From the NCBI RefSeq assembly GCF_003958645.1, contig NZ_RXLO01000006.1, positions 62,001-126,000 on the forward strand: DNA of 64,000 nt. Direction: 5' to 3'. The notes beneath the pieces are model-generated. The model did no database searches. It worked only from the letters and a program-made list of their open reading frames with translations, and was not told where the DNA came from. This stretch comes from Chitinophaga rhizosphaerae. Its GTDB lineage: Bacteria > Bacteroidota > Bacteroidia > Chitinophagales > Chitinophagaceae. The stretch's first letter is position 1, and each line of letters starts with the position of its first letter. Of the stretch, positions 38,619-46,469 are shown one piece after another. The position numbers and the translations under genes were made by a program.

Positions 38619-39347
38619 CATCACCCCGGCCCAGGTTTCGGTATTGTGGCGGCCGCCGGGCACCAGCTCGTATTGAATATGCCGGCCTTTTTCATAGCCT
38701 TTCGTTTCGAGGATACGCACGAGGTCTTCCGTATCGTCTACCGCGTCGATAACACCGTTGGCATCGCGGTCTGCCAGTTCATCTTCCGTTCCGGCTTCGA
38801 AAAAGAATTTCAGTTCAGGCTTGAAAATCCCTTCTTCCACCTGGCGGTGCATGATGCGCGGGCCTCCGTCGGCCGATGAGCGCCACCAGAGCGATCCCGA
38901 GAACACACCGGCTTTCCGGAACTGGTCGGGATGGTTCCAGACGATATCGAGCGCGGAAAGCCCGCCCAGTGAGAATCCCGCGAAAGTGATGTCCGGAAAG
39001 GCCTGGTGGTAGCGGTTCCGGAGGAACGGGAGCAGCTCCCGCAGCACGAAGCGCGCATATAGCGAGGCTTTGCATCCTTCCCCCTTCGCCCCTACGTGTT
39101 TTTCCGTTCCATATTCCTGGTTACGCTGCGGGCCGGCATGGATAGCCGCCACCCACAACGAAGGATGACTGTGGTTTTGCAAATGTTCCAGCATGGCGGG
39201 GAACCCCATCGCGTCCAGCTCCTGGCCGTCGTTCAACAGCAGCAGGTGCGGCGTTTCGCGCGGGGACGCAGGTAAAAAGCAATCGAATGTCACTTCCCGC
39301 TGGAGGAAGATCGAATACTGGCCGAAGGATTCTTTTCTGGGAAGCAT
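38583..39347 (-). CDS. alpha/beta-hydrolase, esterase family (EsD/Fes-like)
   Basis: A 254-residue hydrolase without an evident signal peptide. The nucleophile elbow is TFAGFSLGGLSA with Ser126, the acid is probably within the Asp-rich GTEDELADRDANGVID segment, and the catalytic His is in VPGGRHNTETW. The LLLLNDGQELD segment forms the oxyanion side. The pattern fits the enterochelin esterase/S-formylglutathione hydrolase-like group, substrate unknown. It is divergent from a small secreted protein gene. Its 3' end is part of a tandem DNA duplication. Confidence 0.9.
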   Translation of the reverse strand: MLPRKESFGQYSIFLQREVTFDCFLPASPRETPHLLLLNDGQELDAMGFPAMLEHLQNHSHPSLWVAAIHAGPQRNQEYGTEKHVGAKGEGCKASLYARFVLRELLPFLRNRYHQAFPDITFAGFSLGGLSALDIVWNHPDQFRKAGVFSGSLWWRSSADGGPRIMHRQVEEGIFKPELKFFFEAGTEDELADRDANGVIDAVDDTEDLVRILETKGYEKGRHIQYELVPGGRHNTETWAGVMPDFLEWVVKTG

Positions 39348-39423
39348 AGCGGGCGGGTTGGGTTCTTCTGTAATTTAACAAATTGGCGCCAGAAATGCGC
39401 CGCAGAAATGTTATTTTACAGTT

Positions 39424-39894
39424 GTGAAAAGAGGAAAAATGCCATTCAAACCCTTCCTGCTGCCACTCGTGATGCTGATCTCGCAGGCTGTCTGGGCGCA
39501 ACAGGCCTTACCGGGTACCGATAAATCCGTTCCCAACATCCTCATCAAAGGCCAGGCGCCCGATGGCGCGTACCCTTTTCTGGTGGTGACGGAACTGACG
39601 CTCCCGGGCTGCAAGGGCGCCGGGCAAACCGCCGAACAGGAAGAAACCCATGCATCCATCGCCGAATCCGCATCGCGCCAGATGCAACTGCTCACCACCA
39701 ACGTGGAAGCAGGTTTCAAATCCGAAGGCTGCAAACGCACCGATTACTATTACGTTTCCGATACGCTGGACCTGCGTTCGGTCATGAATATTTTCTATAA
39801 AGACAACTACGGCGCCTATCCGCACTTGGTGAGCATCCGGCCCGATCCCGGATGGAAAGCGTATCTCTCGCTGCTGGAAACCGCCGGAAAGTAA
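39424..39894 (+). CDS. small secreted protein, function unknown
   Basis: A 156-residue protein with a signal peptide (a start at the ATG at 39439, MPFKPFLLPLVMLISQAVWA, is equally good). The mature part has two cysteines (LPGCKGAG and EGCKRTDYY) that could form a disulfide, and segments YPFLVVTELTLPG and AYPHLVSIRPDPGWKAYL. I do not recognise a family. It lies 42 bp upstream of the esterase that opens the ATP-grasp/amidoligase operon, on the same strand, so it may belong to that unit. Confidence 0.7.
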   Translation: MKRGKMPFKPFLLPLVMLISQAVWAQQALPGTDKSVPNILIKGQAPDGAYPFLVVTELTLPGCKGAGQTAEQEETHASIAESASRQMQLLTTNVEAGFKSEGCKRTDYYYVSDTLDLRSVMNIFYKDNYGAYPHLVSIRPDPGWKAYLSLLETAGK

Positions 39895-39936
39895 GCTGGA
39901 CCTGTATCCTTTAACCTGTGAAAAACCGAACGGCGC

Positions 39937-40704
39937 ATGCCAACATTTACCATTCCTTTACCTGAAAAACGTTTATCCGTAAAACCCGAAGCATTGACAG
40001 AAAACTATTACAAATGGCAATCCCCCTCGTTGGGCCGCGAATTTGAAATGCTCGTTTTCGGCCATGCAGGCTACCCGCTGATCCTCTTCCCCACATCCAT
40101 GGGGCGGTATTACGAAAACAAGGACCGCGGGCTGATAGCGTCCGTAACCTGGTTCGTACAAAATGGCCGGGTACGGATTTATTGCCCGGACAGTATCGAC
40201 GCCTTGAGCTGGTTCAACCGCCAGATCCACCCCTCCGAGCGGGCGCGCAACCACGCGATGTACGACGGGTTGCTCATGGACGAGCTCCTCCCCCGCATCC
40301 GCCAGGAAACCGGCCACGACCGCGTTGCGGTAGGCGGTTGCAGTTTCGGGGGATATCATGCGGCCAATTTCGCCTTCCGGCACCCGGAATCGGTAGCGTA
40401 CCTGTTTTCGCTCAGCGGTTTGTTCGACATCCGCGCGCGGGCGGAAGGGCATTACGACGATAATATCTACTATCATAACCCCATGGACTTCGTGCCCGAC
40501 AACAGCCACCCGGACCTCTGGCGAATGGGGATCGTGCTGGGCGCGGCGGAACACGATATCTCCAGGGCGCAGAACGAACAGTTCTCCGGTATCCTGCAGC
40601 AAAAGAATATCCAGCATTGGCTCGACGTAAGGCCGAATTCGCACCACGACTGGCCCGCCTGGAAAGAAATGCTGCCGCATTATCTCTCGCTGTTAAAACA
40701 TTGA
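39937..40704 (+). CDS. esterase family alpha/beta-hydrolase at the head of the amidoligase operon
   Basis: A 255-residue putative cytoplasmic hydrolase. The nucleophile elbow is VAVGGCSFGGYHA with Ser136, and the His is probably in RPNSHHDWPAWKEM near residue 235, a common C-terminal pattern of this esterase group. The oxyanion region is LILFPTSMGRYYENKDRG. The ATP-grasp gene starts 3 bp after its stop, so the two are co-translated. In this context it could cleave or transfer an ester of the operon's product, or release it from a carrier (inference). No signal peptide. Confidence 0.88.
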   Translation: MPTFTIPLPEKRLSVKPEALTENYYKWQSPSLGREFEMLVFGHAGYPLILFPTSMGRYYENKDRGLIASVTWFVQNGRVRIYCPDSIDALSWFNRQIHPSERARNHAMYDGLLMDELLPRIRQETGHDRVAVGGCSFGGYHAANFAFRHPESVAYLFSLSGLFDIRARAEGHYDDNIYYHNPMDFVPDNSHPDLWRMGIVLGAAEHDISRAQNEQFSGILQQKNIQHWLDVRPNSHHDWPAWKEMLPHYLSLLKH

Positions 40705-40707
40705 CGG

Positions 40708-41658
40708 ATGAAGAAAATCGGGATCCTTTACGGCCAGGAAAACACTTTCCCGCAGGCGTTCATCGACCGGGTGAACCGCATCTGCGGACCAGACGTGCTG
40801 GCCGAATCTGTCATGATCGACAAGGCCGTCCAGGGCGGCGTTGCGGAATACACCGTCATCGTAGACCGCATCTCGCACGACGTTCCCTTTTACCGCGCCT
40901 GGCTCAAAGACGCCGCGCTCCGGGGTACGGCGGTGCTGAACAACCCGTTCTGGTGGTCGGCCGATGAAAAATACTTCAACAACGCCCTCGCGCTCAGTTT
41001 AGACATCCCCGTGCCCAACACGGCCTTGCTCCCTGCTTTCGTGCAGCCGGACAATACCAGCGCACGGTCGTTCCGCAACCTGGCGTTCCCTATGGACTGG
41101 GAAGGGATTTTCAAGTACGTGGGGTTCCCCGCTTATATGAAACCCTACGCTGGCGGCGGCTGGCGCGATGTGCACTACATTAAATCCCGCGAGGAATTTT
41201 TTGACATCCATCAGCAAACCGGCCAGGAAACCATGATGTTGCAGGCGGAAGTGAAATGGGAGGAATATTACCGCTGCTTTTGCATCGGCGCCAAACATGT
41301 TCACATCATGCCGTACCATCCGGGGTTGCCCCAAGCGGAGCGGTACAATGCGAATTTCCGTCCATCTCCCGCGCTGGCGGCGCTTATCAGGGAATTCACC
41401 ATCTCGCTCAACAGGATGCTGGGATATGATTTCAATACCGTGGAATTTGCCGTGCAGGACGGTGTCCCTTACGCCATCGATTTCTGCAATCCCGCACCGG
41501 ACGCGGCGCCCCAATCGGTAGGCCCGAAAAACTTCGAATGGTTCCTGGAACACTCGGCCATATACGCGCTGGAAAGGGCCATGGCGGCTCGTGAAGACGA
41601 AATGAACCTCCGATGGGGCATTTTCGTTACCGGCGCCGCGGCGCGCAATCCCGAATAA
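40708..41658 (+). CDS. ATP-grasp family ligase (first of two)
   Basis: A 316-residue protein with an ATP-grasp layout: an N-terminal Rossmann-like part (KKIGILYGQENTFPQAF), then an ATP-binding lysine in FPAYMKPYAGGGWRDV with its glycine-rich loop. The Mg-binding residues lie in the C-terminal core: NTVEFAVQDGVPYAIDFCNP, where Glu and the Asp-x-x-Asn pair match the family's metal ligands. Such enzymes join a carboxylate, activated as acyl phosphate, to an amine or other nucleophile. Substrates are unknown. It is tightly coupled to the esterase upstream (3 bp) and precedes the YbdK-type ligase by 37 bp. Confidence 0.88.
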   Translation: MKKIGILYGQENTFPQAFIDRVNRICGPDVLAESVMIDKAVQGGVAEYTVIVDRISHDVPFYRAWLKDAALRGTAVLNNPFWWSADEKYFNNALALSLDIPVPNTALLPAFVQPDNTSARSFRNLAFPMDWEGIFKYVGFPAYMKPYAGGGWRDVHYIKSREEFFDIHQQTGQETMMLQAEVKWEEYYRCFCIGAKHVHIMPYHPGLPQAERYNANFRPSPALAALIREFTISLNRMLGYDFNTVEFAVQDGVPYAIDFCNPAPDAAPQSVGPKNFEWFLEHSAIYALERAMAAREDEMNLRWGIFVTGAAARNPE

Positions 41659-41695
41659 TTTACGAACTTCACCTCCGGTTAACCAATCGTTACAC

Positions 41696-42799
41696 ATGAA
41701 CTTTGCCGCTTTTACGCTCGGAATAGAAGAAGAATACATGGTCATGGACCCCGAAACCCGGGAACTGCGCTCCCATGAACAGAAAATCGTGGAACAGGCG
41801 CAGAAGGTCATCAAAGACAAAGTAAAGGCTGAAATGCACCAGGCCGTCGTGGAAGTGGGCACACAGATCTGCGCCAATATCGACGAAGCCTGGAGCGATG
41901 TTTACCTCCTGCGCAAAACGATCCACGAAATCGCCGGGAACCTCGGCTTCAGCATCGGCGCTTCCGGCACCCACCCGTTCTCCAAATGGGAAAAACAGCT
42001 CATCACCGATCACCCCCGCTATTTCGAACTGGTCAATGAAATGCAGGACGCCGCCCGGTCTAACCTCATCTACGGTTTGCATGTACACGTAGGCATGGAG
42101 AACCGCGAAATGGCTATCCACATCGCCAACAGCGTCCGCTACTTCCTCCCCCACGTGTTTGCGCTGAGTACGAACTCGCCGTTCTGGGAAGGACGGAATA
42201 CCGGGTTTAAGTCGTTCAGGACGAAGGTGTTCGACAAATTCCCCCGCACCGGCATCCCGGACTATTTCGCCAGTATCGAAGAATACGACAACTACATCAA
42301 GCTGCTCGTCAAAACCAATTGCATCGACAATGCGAAGAAAGTCTGGTGGGACCTCCGCGTGCATCCTTTCTTCAACACCGTCGAATTCCGCATTTGCGAC
42401 GTGCCGCTCACCGTCCGCGAAACCATCACGCTGGCCGCGCTTTTCCAGGCGGTTTGCGTCAAGATATTCAAGCTCCGCGCACAGAATCTCAACTTTATCC
42501 TCTACAATCGCGCCCTTATCAACGAAAACAAATGGCGCGCATCGCGGTACGGGCTGGATGGCAACCTGATCGATTTCGGGAAGGAAATGGAAGTGAATAC
42601 CCGTGCCCTCATTTACGAACTCCTTGATTTCGTGGACGATGTAGTGAACGACCTCGGTACCCGCGATGTGATCACGAAGGGAACGGAGGAGATTCTTTCC
42701 GGCGGAACCGGGGCGGATAAACAACTGAAAGTATTCGAAGAATCCGGTAACGACTTCAATGCTGTAGTCGATTACATACAATCCCGCTTTCTGGCGTAA
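41696..42799 (+). CDS. carboxylate-amine ligase, glutamate-cysteine ligase type 2 (GCS2/YbdK) family
   Basis: A 367-residue enzyme of the glutamine synthetase-like ligase fold. It opens with TLGIEEEYMVMDPETREL, whose Glu cluster binds Mg-ATP, then VEVGTQICANIDEAW, GTHPFSKWEKQ, the YGLHVHVGMENRE segment and STNSPFWEGRNTGFKSFR (both diagnostic for GCS2 proteins), and WWDLRVHPFFNTVEFRI. Relatives join glutamate to cysteine weakly; many act on other amino acids. The neighbours (two ATP-grasp proteins, a glutamine amidotransferase-like protein, RidA) suggest a dedicated amide-forming pathway rather than glutathione synthesis. Confidence 0.93.
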   Translation: MNFAAFTLGIEEEYMVMDPETRELRSHEQKIVEQAQKVIKDKVKAEMHQAVVEVGTQICANIDEAWSDVYLLRKTIHEIAGNLGFSIGASGTHPFSKWEKQLITDHPRYFELVNEMQDAARSNLIYGLHVHVGMENREMAIHIANSVRYFLPHVFALSTNSPFWEGRNTGFKSFRTKVFDKFPRTGIPDYFASIEEYDNYIKLLVKTNCIDNAKKVWWDLRVHPFFNTVEFRICDVPLTVRETITLAALFQAVCVKIFKLRAQNLNFILYNRALINENKWRASRYGLDGNLIDFGKEMEVNTRALIYELLDFVDDVVNDLGTRDVITKGTEEILSGGTGADKQLKVFEESGNDFNAVVDYIQSRFLA

Positions 42800-42809
42800 T
42801 TTTGCAGTA

Positions 42810-43619
42810 ATGAAAGTAGCTGTCTTAGACCTGTATGAAGGCGTTCCCAACGAGGGGATGCGCTGTATCCGGGAAATGCTCCTGCAATTTGCCGAAGCGC
42901 GCCAGATACCTTTGCAAATCAATGAGTTCGACGTTCGCGGACAGGGCATGGTTCCCGACCTGGGGTACGACGTTTACATCAGTTCCGGCGGGCCGGGAAG
43001 TCCGGTAGACAGTGCCGGCAGCGCTTGGGAAGCCAGTTATTTCGGTTGGCTGAACGCCGTGCTGGACTGGAACCGGAAGGAAGGGCGCCCCAGGAAGCAC
43101 GTTTTCCTCATTTGCCATTCGTTCCAGATCGTATGCCGCCATTTTCAGTTGGGAGAGGTTTGCCGGCGGAAGAGCCCGGCTTTTGGCGTGTTCCCCGTCC
43201 ATCTCACCCATGCAGGCGAAAAAGAACCTACCTTTAGCGGATTGGAAGATCCTTTTCACATCGTTGACAGCCGCCACTGGCAAGTGATCCAGCCGAACGA
43301 AGCCAACCTTGCGGCCATGGGCGCCGAAGTGCTCGCCATCGAAAAGGAAAGGCCGCATGTTCCCCTGGAAAGGGCCACCATGGCTATTCGCTTCAATCCG
43401 TATATGATCGGGACGCAATTCCACCCCGAGGCCGATGCCGAAGGGATGCACAAATACCTCCGCCAGCCCGCCTGCCGCAAACGCGTTGTGGGCGACCATG
43501 GTGAAGAGAAATACGAAAACATGCTGGAACTGTTGCAACAGCCAGACAAGATCCTGCGCACGCACGATACCCTGCTGCCCAACTTCCTCGAAGCGGCGCT
43601 GCAATACCAGCATACCTAA
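42810..43619 (+). CDS. class I glutamine amidotransferase-like protein
   Basis: A 269-residue protein with the GATase1 triad: Cys102 in HVFLICHSFQIVC, and His205 and Glu207 in IGTQFHPEADAEG. The YISSGGPGSPVD segment (57-68) fits the oxyanion strand. The elbow is LICHSF rather than the usual GxCxG, so glutaminase activity should not be taken for granted; it could be a hydrolase of gamma-glutamyl compounds. After the triad a 60-residue helical C-terminal extension is present. It lies 10 bp after the YbdK-like gene, and TAATTTTG at 42797-42804 resembles a -7 element, which could give a second, leaderless transcript. Confidence 0.88.
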   Translation: MKVAVLDLYEGVPNEGMRCIREMLLQFAEARQIPLQINEFDVRGQGMVPDLGYDVYISSGGPGSPVDSAGSAWEASYFGWLNAVLDWNRKEGRPRKHVFLICHSFQIVCRHFQLGEVCRRKSPAFGVFPVHLTHAGEKEPTFSGLEDPFHIVDSRHWQVIQPNEANLAAMGAEVLAIEKERPHVPLERATMAIRFNPYMIGTQFHPEADAEGMHKYLRQPACRKRVVGDHGEEKYENMLELLQQPDKILRTHDTLLPNFLEAALQYQHT

Positions 43620-43630
43620 AACGAATCATC

Positions 43631-44824
43631 ATGATCCCCGATATCCGCCTCGCCTATAACCAATCGTTTTCACCGGCCCGATACCAGGCGCTGCTGTCGG
43701 ACCTCGCGGCTTCCTCGGGCGTGAAACCAGCGTTCCGCATCGCGGAAACCCCGGTTTTTGTGCCGCGCCAGCTGACCGAACGCCTCCTCGACGCAGGAGA
43801 CGCCGTGTTGAAAGTGATCACGCGGCCGGATATCAAAACCCTCACGGCCGGGGCTATCCCGAAAGCATATAACGTGCCCGGCGAAAATGCGCGGCCGCAA
43901 TTCATCATCATCGATTTCGCCGTAACACGGGCAGACGACGGCTCCCTCACGCCGAAACTCATCGAGCTGCAGGGGTTCCCGAGCCTGTTCGGATTCCAGG
44001 AACAACTCGCTGCCGCGTACCGGCGCCATCTGAACGTACCTTCAGGACTGGAGAACCTGGGCAATGGGCTCAATCCTGCCTCCTACCACGACCTGCTCCG
44101 GCGCACCATCGTCGGAAACCGGCCGGCCGGGGAAACGATTCTGCTGGAAGTGCTGCCCCTGCAACAGAAAACCCTCATCGATTTCGCGATAACCGAAGCG
44201 ATGCTCGGCATTCCCGTGGTCTGCGTTTCGGAACTGAAGCAGTCGGGCCGCGAGCTGTATTTCGAGCGCGGGGGACAGAAACGCCCCATCAGCCGGATCT
44301 ACAACCGCGTCATTTTCGAAGACCTCGAAAAGATGCGGCCGCAGCTGGGCAACCCCGTTGACCTGCGGCAGGATTTCGACGTGGAATGGGCGCCCCATCC
44401 CAACTGGTATTACCGCATCAGTAAATACCTGTTGCCGCACATCAGCGGCCCATTTGCCCCGCGGGCCTGGTTTCTGGACGAAATCCCCGTGTTGCCGCAG
44501 CAGTTGGACCAGTTTGTGCTCAAACCCCTGTTTTCCTTCGCCGGCCAGGGCGTCATCATCGACCCCACACCTGAGGACGTGGAAAAGATCGCCGATCCCG
44601 GCAACTGGATTCTGCAGGAAAAAGTGGCGTACGCTCCGGCGGTGGAAACGCCCACAGGTCCGGCCAAATGCGAGATCAGGCTCATGTATTGCTGGCCGGA
44701 AGACGCGCCCGCTCCCATCCTCGCCCATAACCTGGCCAGGCTGAGCAAAGGCAAGATGATCGGTGTGAGCTTCAACGATTCGCAGGATTGGGTAGGTGGA
44801 AGCAGTGCTTTCTTCGAATACTAA
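43631..44824 (+). CDS. second, divergent ATP-grasp-like protein
   Basis: A 397-residue protein. The C-terminal half looks like an ATP-grasp core: [19 protein letters not shown] supplies the ATP lysine and glycine loop, [16 protein letters not shown] the second strand and [12 protein letters not shown] the acidic metal-binding strand, ending with [19 protein letters not shown]. The N-terminal half ([29 protein letters not shown]) resembles an acceptor-binding domain and also recalls permuted ATP-grasp or glutathionylspermidine-synthetase-like enzymes. The family is uncertain and substrates unknown. It follows the amidotransferase-like gene by 11 bp and precedes ridA by 10 bp. Confidence 0.82.
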   Translation: MIPDIRLAYNQSFSPARYQALLSDLAASSGVKPAFRIAETPVFVPRQLTERLLDAGDAVLKVITRPDIKTLTAGAIPKAYNVPGENARPQFIIIDFAVTRADDGSLTPKLIELQGFPSLFGFQEQLAAAYRRHLNVPSGLENLGNGLNPASYHDLLRRTIVGNRPAGETILLEVLPLQQKTLIDFAITEAMLGIPVVCVSELKQSGRELYFERGGQKRPISRIYNRVIFEDLEKMRPQLGNPVDLRQDFDVEWAPHPNWYYRISKYLLPHISGPFAPRAWFLDEIPVLPQQLDQFVLKPLFSFAGQGVIIDPTPEDVEKIADPGNWILQEKVAYAPAVETPTGPAKCEIRLMYCWPEDAPAPILAHNLARLSKGKMIGVSFNDSQDWVGGSSAFFEY

Positions 44825-44834
44825 AAACAACGAT

Positions 44835-45224
44835 ATGCAACGACTCAACATCAGTTCCGGCGCTCCCTGGGAGGCCAAAGTCGGCTATTCCCGCGCAGTC
44901 CGGATCGGTAATGTGGTGGAGGTTTCAGGGACGGTTTCGCAGGACGGGGATAAAGTCATTGGCCTCGGCGATCCTTACGAACAGGCCAAGCATGCGCTGG
45001 CCAAGATAGAAGCCGCGCTCGTGAAAGCAGGTGCTTCACTGCACGATGTAGTGCGTACGCGCATGTTCGTGACCGATATATCGAAATGGGAAGAGATCGG
45101 CCGCGCGCACGGGGAATTTTTCGGCGGCATCCGGCCGGTTACGACCATGGTGGAAGTGAAAGCCCTCATCCACCCCGACCTCCTCGTCGAAATCGAGGCT
45201 ACGGCCATCGTTCCCGTGAAATGA
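44835..45224 (+). CDS. RidA/YjgF family protein
   Basis: A 129-residue protein of the Rid family, whose archetype hydrolyses reactive enamines and imines made by PLP enzymes. The start is placed at 44835, where the family N-terminus begins ([20 protein letters not shown]). Core features are [45 protein letters not shown] and the C-terminal [13 protein letters not shown]. The conserved Arg of catalytic RidA (in the VRTRMFV segment) is present. It is the last gene of the operon. No PLP enzyme is in the cluster, so it may protect against an imine formed by another step or be a binding subunit. Confidence 0.93.
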   Translation: MQRLNISSGAPWEAKVGYSRAVRIGNVVEVSGTVSQDGDKVIGLGDPYEQAKHALAKIEAALVKAGASLHDVVRTRMFVTDISKWEEIGRAHGEFFGGIRPVTTMVEVKALIHPDLLVEIEATAIVPVK

Positions 45225-45237
45225 CCGCATCCGGGCA

Positions 45238-45268
45238 TAAAAAAACCGGATGCGCAACGCATCCGGCC
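45238..45268. terminator. strong hairpin terminator between convergent ridA and the rhodanese gene
   Basis: A perfect 9-bp stem CCGGATGCG (45246-45254) / CGCATCCGG (45258-45266) with loop CAA. On the - strand a run of seven T follows, so it ends the - strand transcript well; for the + strand it is a hairpin without a good T tract. Confidence 0.88.
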
Positions 45269-45292
45269 GTGGGCATGTGTGCCCGGAATCTC

Positions 45293-45601
45293 TTAGGCCC
45301 CGAAAGTTTCCTGCCATTTCAGCATTCCGCCTACCAGGTTTTTCACGTTGGAGAAGCCCATGGTTTCGAGGATCATGGCTGCCTGCCCGCTACGGTTGCC
45401 GCTGCGGCAATACACGATCACTTCTTCGTTTTTCAGCGGTTCGATCTCGTCTACCTGCATCGCGCGGATATCGCCGAGGGGAACGAGGGTGCCGCCAATG
45501 TTGAACTCGGCGTTCTCATGCGGTTCGCGCACGTCTACCAGGTTCAGCTTTTCGCCGCTGTCGATACGTTTTTTCAGGTCTTCTGCAGTAATATTTTCCA
45601 T
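45293..45601 (-). CDS. rhodanese-like domain protein
   Basis: A 102-residue single-domain rhodanese. The CH2A motif LNLVDVREPHENAEF and the active-site loop VIVYCRSGNRSGQAA are intact, with the catalytic Cys in the CRSGNRS loop. No signal peptide, so it is cytoplasmic. It follows the PASTA gene by 22 bp but has a -7 element (TAACTTTG, 45615-45622, - strand) in the gap, so it may also be transcribed alone. Sulfur donor role unknown. Confidence 0.94.
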   Translation of the reverse strand: MENITAEDLKKRIDSGEKLNLVDVREPHENAEFNIGGTLVPLGDIRAMQVDEIEPLKNEEVIVYCRSGNRSGQAAMILETMGFSNVKNLVGGMLKWQETFGA

Positions 45602-45614
45602 TGTTGGTTTTTTA

Positions 45615-45622
45615 CAAAGTTA
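45615..45622 (-). promoter_or_regulatory. -7 promoter element (TAACTTTG) before the rhodanese gene
   Basis: An exact TAnnTTTG match 14 bp upstream of the ATG, in the 22-bp gap after the PASTA gene. No -33 TTG at proper spacing. Confidence 0.4.
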
Positions 45623-45623
45623 A

Positions 45624-46454
45624 TTAATCTTCGGATGCAGGCTGTGCCGGCGCCAGTACGGCCGTTGAATCCGTCACGGGTTTGGTGACAGACAGCCACA
45701 GGTCCACGCTTTCGCCCGCACGGATGAGGTTCATCTCTCCCAGGCCATTGCGCCGCGCTGGCGACTGGCGGTACACGAATGCACCGAGGGTATCCGTCAC
45801 GGCACCGTCGATGAGCACGGTACCGATGATCAGGTTGCTGGCGGCGAGCACTTCGCGGGCTTCCATATACGTCAAGCCCACGGTTTCAGGCACGGGGTTC
45901 TCCATGCTGCCGGTACCGCTGGAAAGCACGAGGGTGATATTGCTGCCCTCGGGGATCTCGGTGCCCGGTTTGATGGGCTTGCCGTGCAGGAGCTGTTCCA
46001 GTACGGTGTTGGTAGCGAAGTCGGGGCGATAGATGGTATCGCCGATGTTGAGCCTGCGGGCGCGGAGCGTCATTTCGGCGCTGCGGTAAGTCAAACCTTC
46101 GAGATCCGGCATCGGCACCATGGGCGGCACCACTTTATTCACCGTGAGGTAAATGGTGCGGTGGCTTTTCACGACGTCTCCCCGCTCGGGGGTCTGCTCA
46201 TACACGAGCAACGCCCGCATGGTATCGATATATATGGAGTCGCGCACTTCCACGCCGAAGCCGAGGGCTTCCAACGCCTTGGTGGCGTCTTCGATGCTTT
46301 TGCCCCGAACGTCGGGAACGGTCACTTCTTCGCCGTGGCGGGTGAGGAAACCGAGGGATAGGAAGAAAATCACGCCCAGTAGGATGATCAAGCCGCCGAT
46401 AACCAGCAGATTGAACCAGAACGAACGTCTCGTTATATTATCGAACATTTTCAT
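45624..46454 (-). CDS. membrane-anchored PASTA domain protein
   Basis: A 276-residue protein with one N-terminal membrane helix (FNLLVIGGLIILLGVIFFLS) and three extracytoplasmic PASTA modules (about 42-110, 110-185, 185-255), each starting with a VPDVRGKSIEDA or MPDLEGLTYRSAE type strand-helix. PASTA modules bind uncrosslinked peptidoglycan. No kinase or transpeptidase domain is attached. It is 15 bp after ddl in the same transcript, consistent with a cell wall role. Confidence 0.93.
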   Translation of the reverse strand: MKMFDNITRRSFWFNLLVIGGLIILLGVIFFLSLGFLTRHGEEVTVPDVRGKSIEDATKALEALGFGVEVRDSIYIDTMRALLVYEQTPERGDVVKSHRTIYLTVNKVVPPMVPMPDLEGLTYRSAEMTLRARRLNIGDTIYRPDFATNTVLEQLLHGKPIKPGTEIPEGSNITLVLSSGTGSMENPVPETVGLTYMEAREVLAASNLIIGTVLIDGAVTDTLGAFVYRQSPARRNGLGEMNLIRAGESVDLWLSVTKPVTDSTAVLAPAQPASED

Positions 46455-46469
46455 ATTAGCAAAGTATGC

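Noticed and set aside
44835..45224. Longer start for RidA at 44796, overlapping the upstream gene
   Set aside because: The extra 13 residues are not part of the family N-terminus, and they are the out-of-frame reading of the upstream gene's 3' end.
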